This document shows positions 52,646-61,576 of a stretch of DNA of 64,000 nt, piece after piece. How positions within the stretch are numbered: the stretch's first letter is position 1; each line of letters opens with the position of its first letter. Below the pieces are notes generated by a model. That model worked only from the letters and a program-made list of their open reading frames with translations. It was not told the origin of the DNA and made no database searches. The translations under genes and the position numbers were made by a program. Source of the stretch: Streptomyces geranii (lineage in GTDB: Bacteria > Actinomycetota > Actinomycetes > Streptomycetales > Streptomycetaceae); contig NZ_PJME01000032.1 of the NCBI RefSeq assembly GCF_002954775.1, positions 44,218 through 108,217 on the forward strand, written 5' to 3'.

Positions 52646-53335
52646 GTGATCCACGAGGTGGACGAGGTCCTCAAGGGGCTCCTCGGCGGCGGAGCCCTGG
52701 CCGGATCGGGCATCGACGTCTTCTTCGACGCCCCGACCCGCGACTGGGCCGCCCGCCGCAACGGCCCCGCGGTCAACGCCTACTTGTACGACATCCGCGA
52801 GGACGTCACCCGCCGCCAGCGCGGCACGGTCTCCGTCCGCGACGAGCACGACGTGATCGTACGGCGCCGCCAACCGCCCCGCTGGTTCCGGCTGTCGTAC
52901 CTCGTCACCGCCTGGACCAAGCAGCCCCAGGACGAACACCGCCTGCTGTCCGCCGTGTTGACCAACCTGCTGCCCCGCGAACTGCTTCCCGCCACCGACC
53001 TTCCGGGCGCCCTGGGCGAGTTGGGCCTGTCCGTGCCGCTCAGCGTGTCCGGCACCCAGACGGAGTCCCGCTCCCTGGCCGAGATCTGGTCCGCCCTCGG
53101 CGGCGAACTCAAGCCGTCCCTCGACCTCGTGGTCACGGCCCCCTTCCCGGGCTTCCCCGAGTACGACGCCGGCCCCCCGGTCACGGAGGGCGCCGCGGTC
53201 CGCGTCCGCGCGATCGACGGCTCCCTGGAGGACTCCCCAGAACGCGCCCACCAGCCAAGGCACTTGGAGAACGCAAGAGTCCAACGGGCTGACCAGACGG
53301 ACCGGACCGGCCGGACGGGGACCCGCACCTCGTGA
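52646..53335 (+). CDS. DUF4255 CIS protein
   Basis: The 229-residue protein matches the DUF4255 family, conserved in contractile injection systems and phage-tail-like particles (VIHEVDEVLKGLL...NGPAVNAYLYDIREDVTRR...RWFRLSYLVTAWT). In related particles this protein caps or terminates the tube/sheath. The last ~35 residues are a hydrophilic Arg/Thr-rich tail beyond the usual domain. GTG 52646 has GGGAG at 8 bases; the frame to 52472 is not protein-like. Its end overlaps the ATPase start (GTGA). Confidence 0.85.
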   Translation: MIHEVDEVLKGLLGGGALAGSGIDVFFDAPTRDWAARRNGPAVNAYLYDIREDVTRRQRGTVSVRDEHDVIVRRRQPPRWFRLSYLVTAWTKQPQDEHRLLSAVLTNLLPRELLPATDLPGALGELGLSVPLSVSGTQTESRSLAEIWSALGGELKPSLDLVVTAPFPGFPEYDAGPPVTEGAAVRVRAIDGSLEDSPERAHQPRHLENARVQRADQTDRTGRTGTRTS

Positions 53336-55392
53336 CGCCGTACACCCTGACGGTCGATGCCCCTGTCATCGGCCTCCTCGCCCGGCTCGCCCAACTTCGA
53401 GCCCAGGTAGCCAAGTTGGTGGACGAACGCAGCGCCGACGACCCGACGGCCGATGATCCGCTGCGCGGGCTGTACCTCTCCGAGGAGGCGATACGGCACC
53501 TGCTGCTGCACCCGGTGGCCCAGGCGCCCGGGTTCCGGCCGACGGTCGAGGGCGACGACGACCAACTCGCCCGGCTCGCCGACCGCTTCGGCCTCACGGC
53601 CCTGGACGTCCACATCCTCCTCGCCGCCCTCGCGCCCGACCTCGACCGTTCCTTCGAGCAGCTGTACGGCTACCTCAACGACGACGTCGGCCGCCGCCGG
53701 GCCACCACCGGGCTCGCCCTCGACCTGTGCGGACTCCCCGTGCACGAACCGGCGGCCAGGGCCCGCTTCCACCCCTCGGCACCGCTGACCGCCCTCGGCC
53801 TCCTGACCGTCGAGGAACCCGAACGCCCCTTCGTCAGCCGCCAGTTGCAGGTCCCCGAACGGGTCACCGCCCACCTCCTCGGCGACGACACCCTGGACGC
53901 GTCCCTCGCCGGACACGTACGCCCCCTGGCGCCGAGGGCGGCCCACTCCTCGTACGCGACGGACTTCACCGACAGACTGGCCGTACTCCTGACGGCCGAG
54001 ACCCCGCCGCCCACGGTCTACCTGCGCGAACACCGCGAGGGCGACGGCCTGGCCTGCGCCACGGCGGCCGTGCACACCGCCGGGCTGACCGCACTGCACT
54101 TCTCCGGCCCGCCCGAACTACTCCCCGACCTGCTCCGAGAGGCCCGCCTCGGCGACCGGGTGCTGGTCGTGTCCCCCCTGCCGGACCAACCGGCCTCCCT
54201 GGTACGAACGTTGACCGCACCGGACGTAGCGGACGTACTGGTAATCCTGACCGGAACCCGCCCGTACGACCCCCACTGGTCCGAGGACGACCCCCTGGTA
54301 CTGGACGCCCCCAGACAACGGGCCGGGCAGGTGGCCACGTGGGGCGAGGCACTGAGCCGAGACACCGAGGGCACGGGTGCCACGGGCATTTCAGGCCGGA
54401 CCCCCAGCGACCCCAACCACCCCCCGCCCCCCAACTTCGACCTGGCGGCCACAGTCGCCCCGTACCGCCTGGGCGCCGACCACATCGCACGGGCGGCCCG
54501 GGCCGCCCAACGCCTCGCCCGTTTCGACGGGACCCCGCTCACCGCCGCCCATCTGCGGCTCGCCGCTCGGCAGCAGTCGGCGTCCGGGCTGGAGCGGCAT
54601 GCTCGGCGGATTCGGCCCGACGTCGGCTGGGAGGACCTCGTCCTGCCCGGCAAACCCCTCGCCCAGCTGCGCGAACTCGCCCTGCGTGCCCGTCATCGCG
54701 ACCAGGTGCTCGGCGACTGGCGGCTCAGTGCGGGCGGTGGCCGGGGGCGGGGTGTGCTCGGGCTCTTCGCGGGGGAGTCCGGTACCGGCAAGACGCTGTC
54801 CGCCGAGGTCGTCGCCGCCGAACTGGGCCTGGATCTCTACGTCGTTCAGCTGTCGTCGATCGTCGACAAGTACGTCGGCGAGACCGAGAAGAACCTCGAA
54901 CGCATCTTCACCGAGGCCGACCGCACCGACGCCGTACTCCTCTTCGACGAGGCCGACGCCGTCTTCGGCAAGCGTTCCGAGGTCAAGGACGCGCACGACA
55001 AGTACGCCAACATGGAGAGCGCGTATCTGCTCCAGCGGCTGGAGTCCTTCGACGGGATCGCCCTGCTCACCACCAACCTGCGCGCCAACATCGACGAGGC
55101 GTTCACCCGCCGGCTCGACCTGGTGGTCGACTTCCCGTTCCCGGACGCCGGTCAGCGGCTCGCCCTGTGGCGGCACAGCCTCGCCCGGGTGCCCTGCGCC
55201 CCCGGCACCGACCCGGCACGGGTCGCCGGCGCCTTCGAACTGGCCGGCGGCTCGATCCGCAGCGCGGTCGTCACGGCCGCCTACTCCGCCGCCGGGCGGG
55301 GGGAGTCGGTCACGACGGCGGACCTGGTCGAGGGCGCGGAACGGGAGTACCGCAAGGCGGGGCGGCTGGTGCCGGGCGAGGGCTCCTGGTAG
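53332..55392 (+). CDS. CIS-associated AAA+ ATPase
   Basis: The 686-residue protein has a ~440-residue N-terminal helical region and a C-terminal AAA+ domain: Walker A LFAGESGTGKT (about residue 482), Walker B AVLLFDEADAVFGKR, sensor ALLTTNLRANIDEAFTRR with Arg finger region. This is the Afp15/Cis15-type ATPase found in nearly all extracellular and cytoplasmic CIS loci, needed for particle assembly. GTG 53332 overlaps the DUF4255 stop. The ATPase converges on the membrane-protein gene at 55503 with a hairpin between. Confidence 0.9.
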   Translation: MTPYTLTVDAPVIGLLARLAQLRAQVAKLVDERSADDPTADDPLRGLYLSEEAIRHLLLHPVAQAPGFRPTVEGDDDQLARLADRFGLTALDVHILLAALAPDLDRSFEQLYGYLNDDVGRRRATTGLALDLCGLPVHEPAARARFHPSAPLTALGLLTVEEPERPFVSRQLQVPERVTAHLLGDDTLDASLAGHVRPLAPRAAHSSYATDFTDRLAVLLTAETPPPTVYLREHREGDGLACATAAVHTAGLTALHFSGPPELLPDLLREARLGDRVLVVSPLPDQPASLVRTLTAPDVADVLVILTGTRPYDPHWSEDDPLVLDAPRQRAGQVATWGEALSRDTEGTGATGISGRTPSDPNHPPPPNFDLAATVAPYRLGADHIARAARAAQRLARFDGTPLTAAHLRLAARQQSASGLERHARRIRPDVGWEDLVLPGKPLAQLRELALRARHRDQVLGDWRLSAGGGRGRGVLGLFAGESGTGKTLSAEVVAAELGLDLYVVQLSSIVDKYVGETEKNLERIFTEADRTDAVLLFDEADAVFGKRSEVKDAHDKYANMESAYLLQRLESFDGIALLTTNLRANIDEAFTRRLDLVVDFPFPDAGQRLALWRHSLARVPCAPGTDPARVAGAFELAGGSIRSAVVTAAYSAAGRGESVTTADLVEGAEREYRKAGRLVPGEGSW

Positions 55393-55456
55393 GGGTTCGG
55401 CTCGGCGGCTCGATCAACAAGTGGCTCAGCCCCTCACTTGCTAAGCCCCTCACTTG

Positions 55457-55477
55457 CTCAGCCACTTACCGGCTGAG
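55457..55477. terminator. Short hairpin between convergent genes
   Basis: CTCAGCC and GGCTGAG form a 7-bp stem with loop ACTTACC. Just before it, GCCCCTCACTTGCT occurs twice in tandem (about 55429-55458). It lies between the ATPase and the convergent membrane-protein gene. Confidence 0.55.
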
Positions 55478-55502
55478 CCACTCACCCTCCCACCAACCCC
55501 CC

Positions 55503-56918
55503 CTACTGCACCCGCCACTTCTGGTTGGCGGTCCCCGAGCAGGTCCACAACTGCAGCTTCGTCCCGTTGCCCGTGCCGTTGTCCTTGGCGTCCACGCACT
55601 TGTCGGCCTGTGGATTCACCAGGTCGCCCGCCGTGCTCAGCACGAACTGCTGGGCCGGGTTGCCGCTGCACTTGGCGAGCTGGATCGCCGCCCCGTCGTC
55701 GCGCGAACCGAACGCGACATCCATGCACATGCCGAGCGAGCGCACCGTACCGTCGGACCGGAAGTCCCACTTCTGGTTCGCCGTGCTCGCGCAGTCGAAC
55801 AGCTGGAGCCCGGTGCCGTCCCGCCCCTTGCCGTCCTGCGCGTCGGTGACGTCGACGCAGCGGTTCGAGGCCTGGCCGATGATCAGGGACCCCACGACGG
55901 CGGCTGCCGTCTCCGCAGGCGGGTCCTCGGCATCCGACCCCGACCCCGACCCGGAACCTGACCCCGACCCTGAGCCGCCTCCCGAACCCGAACTCGTCCC
56001 GCCTGCACCGGAGTTGGAACCACCCACCGTCCCCGCCCCGGGCTCCACCGCCGAAGGCAGCGGTGCCGCCGACACGGTCGACTGACCCCTCGGCGCGGAC
56101 GGAGCGGACGCGCCGCCCGCGCTGGGCGGCGGCAGCGTGCTGACCGAACCCGTCTCCGTCAACTCGGTCGCCTTGGTGCTGAATTGGGGCTTGTAGGAGA
56201 TCCAGAGCATCACGAACGTGATGGCGAGGGCCATGGCGACACCGAGGAAGGTGGCCAGCCAGCGCGGCAGGAAACCACGCTGTACGTAGGTCCCGTCGAC
56301 GTCGATCGGCACCGCACCCGACCGCTGCACGGCCAGCGTGAACGGCCGCTGCTCCTTCGAGCCGAACCAGATGATCTGGCGCGGCTTCAGCCGCGCGTCG
56401 ACGAACACCGCACGCCCCGGCTCGACTTGGACGCTGCCAGGGTGGATGTCGTACGACAGGTTGTCGCCGTTGTCCCTGCCGCTGATCGAGGCGGTGAGCT
56501 TGGTGTTGCCGAGGTTGTCGACGGCCAGCTTCGGGCGTCCGCCGAAACGCCCCTTCACCGTCGGCGGGACCAGTTCTGCCCGGATCTCCGTGAAGGGGGT
56601 GATGGTGAGGTTGCCCTCTGGGACGGTGGTCGCCTCCGGGTTCGTGGTGGGTGTGATGCGGATCGCGTACGGGTTCGGGCCCGCCGTCGCGTCGGACGTG
56701 CGGGGCGGGGCGAAGGTCAGGTCGACCGTGCCCGTCGTACCCGGGTAGAGGCGCAGGGTCGGCGGTTCGACCGTCGTCCAGGGGGCGATGTCGCCGACCG
56801 GTTCGAAGCGGTACTCGTCGACGACGTCGCCGGTGTTGCGCAGCCGCAGCCGTACGGTCGTGCTGCCGCCGGGGTCGACGGTCGCCGAGGCCGGTTCAAG
56901 AGAAGTCCACAGAGTCAC
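55503..56918 (-). CDS. Single-pass membrane protein with ricin-type lectin ectodomain
   Basis: The 471-residue protein has no signal peptide. Residues 1-~215 form beta-rich, Ig-like domains (SLEPASATVDPGGSTTVRLRLRN...), followed by one transmembrane helix (~residues 222-244, WLATFLGVAMALAITFVMLW), a Ser/Gly-rich linker and a C-terminal ricin B-type trefoil with CVDV/CVDA and QxW repeats (NQKWDF, NQKWRV). The predicted layout is N-inside, lectin outside. Location in the CIS locus suggests the counterpart of the membrane protein CisA reported for Streptomyces CIS; unverified. GTG 56918 is abutted by GGGAG. Confidence 0.8.
   Translation of the reverse strand: MTLWTSLEPASATVDPGGSTTVRLRLRNTGDVVDEYRFEPVGDIAPWTTVEPPTLRLYPGTTGTVDLTFAPPRTSDATAGPNPYAIRITPTTNPEATTVPEGNLTITPFTEIRAELVPPTVKGRFGGRPKLAVDNLGNTKLTASISGRDNGDNLSYDIHPGSVQVEPGRAVFVDARLKPRQIIWFGSKEQRPFTLAVQRSGAVPIDVDGTYVQRGFLPRWLATFLGVAMALAITFVMLWISYKPQFSTKATELTETGSVSTLPPPSAGGASAPSAPRGQSTVSAAPLPSAVEPGAGTVGGSNSGAGGTSSGSGGGSGSGSGSGSGSGSDAEDPPAETAAAVVGSLIIGQASNRCVDVTDAQDGKGRDGTGLQLFDCASTANQKWDFRSDGTVRSLGMCMDVAFGSRDDGAAIQLAKCSGNPAQQFVLSTAGDLVNPQADKCVDAKDNGTGNGTKLQLWTCSGTANQKWRVQ
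56133..56918 (-). repeat. Duplicated gene segment, copy A
   Basis: The first ~262 codons of the lectin protein are about 92% identical in amino acids, by hand count, to the first ~262 codons of the protein at 57087-58523 (copy B). Similarity stops soon after the transmembrane helix. Confidence 0.85.
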
Positions 56919-57012
56919 CTCCCGACGCTACGACGGGGGCCGGGGGACGTCAGGAAGCCGTGGGGCACGACCGTTGCCCATAAGGGACGAGCGGCCGTGC
57001 CCCAGGTTCACC

Positions 57013-57047
57013 ACCAACCACCAACCACCAACCACCAACCACCAGCT
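57013..57047. repeat. 7-bp tandem repeat x 5
   Basis: CACCAAC is repeated five times without interruption in the gap between the two paralogous membrane-protein genes, upstream of the copy A start and just past the copy B stop. A related degenerate stretch continues to about 57080. Confidence 0.8.
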
Positions 57048-57086
57048 GCCCACTGCCGACCACCAACTGCCAGCCGCCGACCGCCG

Positions 57087-58523
57087 TCAGACCGTGAAGC
57101 GGACCGCCTCCAACTGCTTGTGGTCCTCCACCCGGCTCCCGATGTACTTCCAGCCGCCGGGGTCGGTGCACACAATGCCCAGCCAACCGGCGTCCTGCAC
57201 ATGGGGGTTGCCGCAGACACTGCCGTCGTTGACCTGGATCGTGAGGCCCTGCAGGGGTTCGTCCGACTCCTTGGTGCTGCCGAGGTAGTTGTCGACGCCG
57301 TCAGCCGCACCCGTCCACTTGGTCCCCTCCCAGATCTTGTACTTGAAGGCGCCGCTGCCCCGGGTCCCCTTGGTGCCGGACACCGCGATGTTGAGGGCCT
57401 TGATCGGCAGGTTCTTGCCCACGGTGCCGGCCTCGGCGCCGTCGCACACCGGCGCCTGCCAGCCCTGGTCGGCGACGTAGGCGCGGTAGCAGATGTGCCG
57501 GCCCGTGCTGCGCGCGGCCAGTTGGGTCACCGCCGTGGCGGCGGTCACCTCCGGCGCCTTGGCCTCCTTGGTCTCCTCCGCCTTGGGCGTCGAGCCGCCC
57601 CCGCCTCCGCCGCCCCCGCCGTCACCCGCGGCCGGGGACTCCGCCGCCGGCGGCGCGCTCACCTGCGGCTGCACGGGCTCCACGGCCGGTGCCGAGGAGG
57701 ACGCCACCGGAGCGGAGAGGCTGGGACTGGGCGGCGGCAGCGTACTGACGACATCCGTATTCGCCAACTCCGTGGCCTTGGTGGTGAATTGGGGCCGGTA
57801 GGAGATCCACAGCATGACGAAGGTGATGGCCAGCGCGAGGAAGACACCGAGGAAGGTGGCCAGCCAGCGCGGCAGGAAACCACGCTGTACGTAGGTCCCG
57901 TCGACGTCGATCGGCACCGCACCCGACCGCTGCACGGCCAGCGTGAACGGCCGCTCCTCCTTGCTGCCGAACCAGATGATCTGGCGGGGCTTGAGCCGCG
58001 CGTCGACGAACACCGCACGCCCCGGCTCGACTTGGACGCTGCCAGGGTGGATGTCGTACGACAGGTTGTCGCCGTTGTCGCTGCCGCTGATGGACGCGGT
58101 GAGCTTGGTGTTGCCCAGGTTGTCGACGGCGAGCTTCGGGCGCCCGCGCAGGCGTCCCTTGACGGTCGGCGGGACGAGTTCGGCCCGGATCTCCGCGAAG
58201 GGGGTGACGGTGAGGTTGCCCTCGGGGACGGTTGTCGCGTCCGGGTGCTCGGTCGGCGTGATGCGGATCGCGTACGGGTTCGGGCCCGCCGTCGCGTCCG
58301 GGGTGCGGGGCGGCGCGAAGGTCAGGTCGACCGTGCCCGTCGTACCGGGGTAGAGCCGGAGCGTCTGCGGCTCCACCGTCGTCCAGGGGGCGACGGGGCC
58401 GACCGGTTCGAAGCGGTACTCGTCCACGACGTCGCCGGTGTTGCGCAGCCGCAGCCGTACCGTCGTGCTGCCGCCGGGGTCGACGGTCGCGGAGGCGGGC
58501 TCCAGGGAAGTCCAAAGGCTCAC
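57087..58523 (-). CDS. Single-pass membrane protein with hydrophobic-W-type ectodomain
   Basis: The 478-residue paralog shares its N-terminal ~262 residues, including the transmembrane helix, with the gene at 55503. It differs in the ectodomain, which has a Pro/Gly/Ala linker and two repeats of the clostridial hydrophobic-W (ChW) type (DQGWQAPVCDGAEAGTVGKN...IKALNIAVSG and DAGWLGIVCTDPGG). ChW and ricin repeats are both surface- or carbohydrate-binding. GTG 58523 is preferred, since GGGAAG lies ~10 bases upstream and it aligns with the paralog; GTG 58535 is in frame. It is upstream of the lectin gene on the same strand. Confidence 0.8.
   Translation of the reverse strand: MSLWTSLEPASATVDPGGSTTVRLRLRNTGDVVDEYRFEPVGPVAPWTTVEPQTLRLYPGTTGTVDLTFAPPRTPDATAGPNPYAIRITPTEHPDATTVPEGNLTVTPFAEIRAELVPPTVKGRLRGRPKLAVDNLGNTKLTASISGSDNGDNLSYDIHPGSVQVEPGRAVFVDARLKPRQIIWFGSKEERPFTLAVQRSGAVPIDVDGTYVQRGFLPRWLATFLGVFLALAITFVMLWISYRPQFTTKATELANTDVVSTLPPPSPSLSAPVASSSAPAVEPVQPQVSAPPAAESPAAGDGGGGGGGGGSTPKAEETKEAKAPEVTAATAVTQLAARSTGRHICYRAYVADQGWQAPVCDGAEAGTVGKNLPIKALNIAVSGTKGTRGSGAFKYKIWEGTKWTGAADGVDNYLGSTKESDEPLQGLTIQVNDGSVCGNPHVQDAGWLGIVCTDPGGWKYIGSRVEDHKQLEAVRFTV
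57738..58523 (-). repeat. Duplicated gene segment, copy B
   Basis: Partner of the segment at 56133-56918. The DNA is nearly as similar as the protein, so the duplication is recent or kept alike by gene conversion. Confidence 0.85.
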
Positions 58524-58535
58524 TGGGGTGTTCAC

Positions 58536-58793
58536 TTCCCGGTTGTGGGGCGGACCCGGCCGCGATCGGGTCCGGTCGGCCCCCCAGCCTTACAGGCGCG
58601 GGCGGGTTGCCGGGAGAGCCGCCGGGGCAGACGTACGGGCAGGGCGGACGCGGCCCGTCGGCCACAGGCAGCGCGGACTGCCCTTGTGGGCACGGAAGTT
58701 GCCCCCCACCAGGTACCGCAGGCCGTTCCGGGGTGCCGGTCGCGCGCGTGAAGGTGGGAGACGTCCTGTCTCGTACCCCGAGGAGATCAGAGC
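58536..58793. promoter_or_regulatory. Divergent promoter region, membrane proteins vs sheath operon
   Basis: About 260 bp between divergent transcripts must drive the sheath-tube operon rightward. GAGGAGATCA just before ATG 58794 is the sheath ribosome binding site. No operator repeats noted. Confidence 0.45.
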
Positions 58794-60389
58794 ATGCCGT
58801 CCTACCTGTCGCCCGGCGTATACGTCGAGGAGGTGGCCAGCGGCTCGCGACCCATCGAGGGAGTGGGCACCTCGGTGGCGGCCTTCGTCGGACTCGCGCC
58901 GACCGGCCCGCTGAACGAGCCGACGCTGGTGACCAACTGGACGCAGTACGTCGCTGCCTTCGGTGACTTCACCGACGGCTACTACCTCGCGCACAGCGTC
59001 TACGGCTTCTTCAACAACGGCGGTTCGGCCGCGTACGTCGTCCGGGTCGGCGGTGCGCCCGGTGGCGCCGGGGGAGCGGGAGCAGGGGCAGCGCCCGCCA
59101 AGTCCCTTGAGGGTGTGGGCAGTCGGGCCGCGCTGCCGGCCGGTGAGCCGAAGCAGCTCGGCACCTTCGCGGTGACCGCCATCGCGGGCGGCTCGCTGAG
59201 CGTCGAGGTCGCCGACCCGGAGGGCGAGGGTCCCGCCGAGCGGTTCAAGCTGATCGTCAAGGACGGCGACAGGGCCGTCGAGACCTTCGACGTGACCGCC
59301 AAGAAGGGCGGTCGCAACTACGTCGTCACGCAGGTGAAGGAGCGCTCCAAGCTCATCACCGTGACGGAGTCGGCGCCCGCCGCGCAGCTCGTCCGCCCCG
59401 ACAACCAGACCGTGGCGCTCGCCGCCCCGGCCGCCCCCGCCCCGGTCGTCCCGGCGGCGGCGGAGGACGAGGGCTCGCACGCTGGTCCCGCCGAGTACCT
59501 GGGCGACTCCGCCGACCGTACCGGCTTCGGCGGCCTGGAGGCCGTCGACGAGATCTCGATGGTCGCGGTGCCCGACCTGATGGCCGCCTACCAGCGCGGC
59601 GCGATCGACCTGGAGGCCGTGAAGGCGGTGCAGTTGGGCCTGATCGCCCACTGCGAGCTGATGGGCGACCGCGTCGCCGTCATCGACCCGCCGCCCGGTC
59701 TGAACGCCCGTCAGATCAGGGTCTGGCGGCAGGAGACGGCCGGTTACGACTCCAAGTACGCGGCCCTGTACTACCCCTGGATCAAGGCCTTCGACCCGGC
59801 CACCGGCCAGTCCCGGCTGATCCCGCCGAGCGGCCACATCGCCGGCATCTGGGCCCGCAACGACTCCGAGCGCGGTGTGCACAAGGCGCCCGCCAACGAG
59901 GTCGTACGCGGCGCGGTGGACCTGGAGATCCAGATCACCCGCGGCGAGCAGGACCTGCTCAACCCGATCGGCGTCAACTGCATCCGGGCCTTCCCGGGCC
60001 GCGGCATCCGCGTCTGGGGCGCCCGCACGATGTCCTCCGACCCGGCCTGGCGCTACCTCAACGTGCGGCGCTACTTCAACTACCTGGAGGAGTCGATCCT
60101 GATCGGCACCCAGTGGGTGGTCTTCGAGCCCAACGACCACCAGCTGTGGGCCCGGATCCGGCGCAACGTCTCCGCGTTCCTCGTCAACGAGTGGCGCAGC
60201 GGGGCCCTGTTCGGCCAGCGGCCCGAGGAGGCGTACTACGTCAAGTGCGACGAGGAGACCAACCCGCCGGAGTCGGTCGACCTCGGCCGGGTCGTCTGCG
60301 AGATCGGCATCGCGCCGGTCAAGCCCGCCGAGTTCGTGATCTTCCGGCTGGCCCAGTTCTCGGGCGGCAGCGGGGAGTTGGAGGAGTAG
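58794..60389 (+). CDS. Contractile sheath protein
   Basis: The 531-residue protein is a phage-tail-sheath homolog: MPSYLSPGVYVEEVASGSRPIEGVGTS at the N-terminus and the C-terminal GIRVWGARTM...WRYLNVRRYFNYLEESI...NDHQLWARI, which forms the interlocking arms. An Ala/Pro-rich insert (about residues 95-250) fits a surface domain. It forms the outer sheath that contracts to drive the inner tube. The tube gene follows after 96 bp. Confidence 0.95.
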   Translation: MPSYLSPGVYVEEVASGSRPIEGVGTSVAAFVGLAPTGPLNEPTLVTNWTQYVAAFGDFTDGYYLAHSVYGFFNNGGSAAYVVRVGGAPGGAGGAGAGAAPAKSLEGVGSRAALPAGEPKQLGTFAVTAIAGGSLSVEVADPEGEGPAERFKLIVKDGDRAVETFDVTAKKGGRNYVVTQVKERSKLITVTESAPAAQLVRPDNQTVALAAPAAPAPVVPAAAEDEGSHAGPAEYLGDSADRTGFGGLEAVDEISMVAVPDLMAAYQRGAIDLEAVKAVQLGLIAHCELMGDRVAVIDPPPGLNARQIRVWRQETAGYDSKYAALYYPWIKAFDPATGQSRLIPPSGHIAGIWARNDSERGVHKAPANEVVRGAVDLEIQITRGEQDLLNPIGVNCIRAFPGRGIRVWGARTMSSDPAWRYLNVRRYFNYLEESILIGTQWVVFEPNDHQLWARIRRNVSAFLVNEWRSGALFGQRPEEAYYVKCDEETNPPESVDLGRVVCEIGIAPVKPAEFVIFRLAQFSGGSGELEE

Positions 60390-60485
60390 GCCCACCCGCC
60401 CACCTCCGGCCGCGCACCGGCTTCGGCCGCGTGATCGTCAAGTCCCCCCAGACATACACGGATTCGAGAGAGTTAAGAGAGCCAG

Positions 60486-60929
60486 ATGAGTCTCCAGCCG
60501 GGTGACGCCCTCACCTCACACAATTTCGGCCTGCAGATCGACGGCGTGATGGTCGAGTACCTCGCAGAGGTCAGCGGCCTCAGCATCGAGCAGGACGTCA
60601 TCGAGTACCAGCAGGTCTCCGCCCAGGGCAAGCCCGTCACCAAGAAGCTGCCGGGCGTGAAGAAGGCAGGCACCTGCACGGTCGTCCGCGGGATGACCCA
60701 GTCCTCGGCGTTCAACCAGTGGATCACCGAGTCGGTCGCCGGTCAGATGGCCACCGCCCGCAAGAACGCCACGATCATGGTCATGGACTACATGAACAAC
60801 CCGGTCAAGCGTTACAACATGCGCAACGCCTGGTGCAGCAAGATCGACACCAGCACGGTCAAGGCCGGCGAGGCGTCCGCGCTGCAGGAGACGGTCACGA
60901 TCACGTTCGAAGAACTGGTCATCGAGTAA
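60486..60929 (+). CDS. Inner tube protein
   Basis: The 147-residue protein matches CIS/phage tail tube proteins (SHNFGLQIDGVMVEYLAEVSGLSIEQDVIEY...QETVTITFEELVIE). Hexameric rings of it stack into the spike-tipped tube inside the sheath. The stop TAA overlaps the next gene start (TAATG). Length is standard for the family. Confidence 0.95.
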   Translation: MSLQPGDALTSHNFGLQIDGVMVEYLAEVSGLSIEQDVIEYQQVSAQGKPVTKKLPGVKKAGTCTVVRGMTQSSAFNQWITESVAGQMATARKNATIMVMDYMNNPVKRYNMRNAWCSKIDTSTVKAGEASALQETVTITFEELVIE

Positions 60930-61417
60930 TGCGTCGTACGGCTCCCAGGCCGGCCGGGGCGGCACTCGCCGACCCCGGTCCGGCCTCTCTCGGGGCAGCG
61001 GCGGCACCGGCGGCCGAACAGGTGGTCGCCGCCGCCACTCCCCAACGGCTGCGCACCGAGTTCGAGTTCGAGCTGCCGCGCGGCTACGTCGACGAGACCG
61101 GCACGGTCCACCGCGACGGCGTGATGCGGCTGGCCACGGCCCGGGACGAGCTGATCCCCCTGCGGGACATGCGAGTTCAGGAGAACCCGGCGTACCTGTC
61201 GGTGGTCCTGCTGGGCCGGGTCATCACCCGGCTCGGCTCGCTGCCGCTCGTCCACGACGGCGTGGTGGAGAACATGTTCGCCTCCGACCTCGCCTTCCTC
61301 CAGGACTTCTACCGGCAGATCAACGCCGAGGGACACACCCGCGCGGGGGTGACCTGCCCGCACTGCGAGCAGCCCTTCGAGGTCGAACTCGGCGGGAGCC
61401 GCCTGGGGGAATCGTGA
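60929..61417 (+). CDS. Small CIS-associated protein with Cys pair
   Basis: The 162-residue protein has an Ala/Pro-rich N-terminus, then FEFELPRGYVDETGTVHRDGVMRLATARDEL...VVLLGRVITRLGSL and a C-terminal CPHCEQPFEVEL that could bind zinc. Small proteins with this pattern follow the tube gene in many Streptomyces CIS loci, in the position of tail-assembly chaperones; the role is not settled. ATG 60929 overlaps the tube stop; the longer frame to 60719 lies in the tube gene. It overlaps the DUF6760 gene by 4 bases. Confidence 0.75.
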   Translation: MRRTAPRPAGAALADPGPASLGAAAAPAAEQVVAAATPQRLRTEFEFELPRGYVDETGTVHRDGVMRLATARDELIPLRDMRVQENPAYLSVVLLGRVITRLGSLPLVHDGVVENMFASDLAFLQDFYRQINAEGHTRAGVTCPHCEQPFEVELGGSRLGES

Positions 61418-61572
61418 CGTACGCGAGCGACCGGCTGTACGAGGAGATCGCGTACGTCGCCTACCACTTCCACTGGAGCATGGACGAGATCCTCGACCTC
61501 GAACACCGCGACCGGCGCCGTTACACGGACCAGATCGCGGCCCTTGTCACGCGCGCCGCGGGCGAGGGGTGA
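61414..61572 (+). CDS. DUF6760 small protein
   Basis: A 52-residue product, translated by hand, reads MTYASDRLYEEIAYVAYHFH then WSMDEILDLEHRDRRRYTDQ. This matches the DUF6760 family, tiny proteins found only in actinobacterial CIS loci after the tube gene. GTG 61414 overlaps the previous TGA (GTGA). The next open frame starts 4 bp after its stop. Function unknown, probably assembly-related. Confidence 0.85.
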   Translation: MTYASDRLYEEIAYVAYHFHWSMDEILDLEHRDRRRYTDQIAALVTRAAGEG

Positions 61573-61576
61573 GGGC

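Noticed and set aside
56184..58751. 855-codon plus-strand frame across both membrane-protein genes
   Set aside because: Antisense shadow; the two similar halves only reflect the duplicated gene segments on the other strand.
58590..60395. 601-codon minus-strand frame opposite the sheath gene
   Set aside because: The sheath protein on the plus strand is unmistakable; the antisense product has shadow-type composition.
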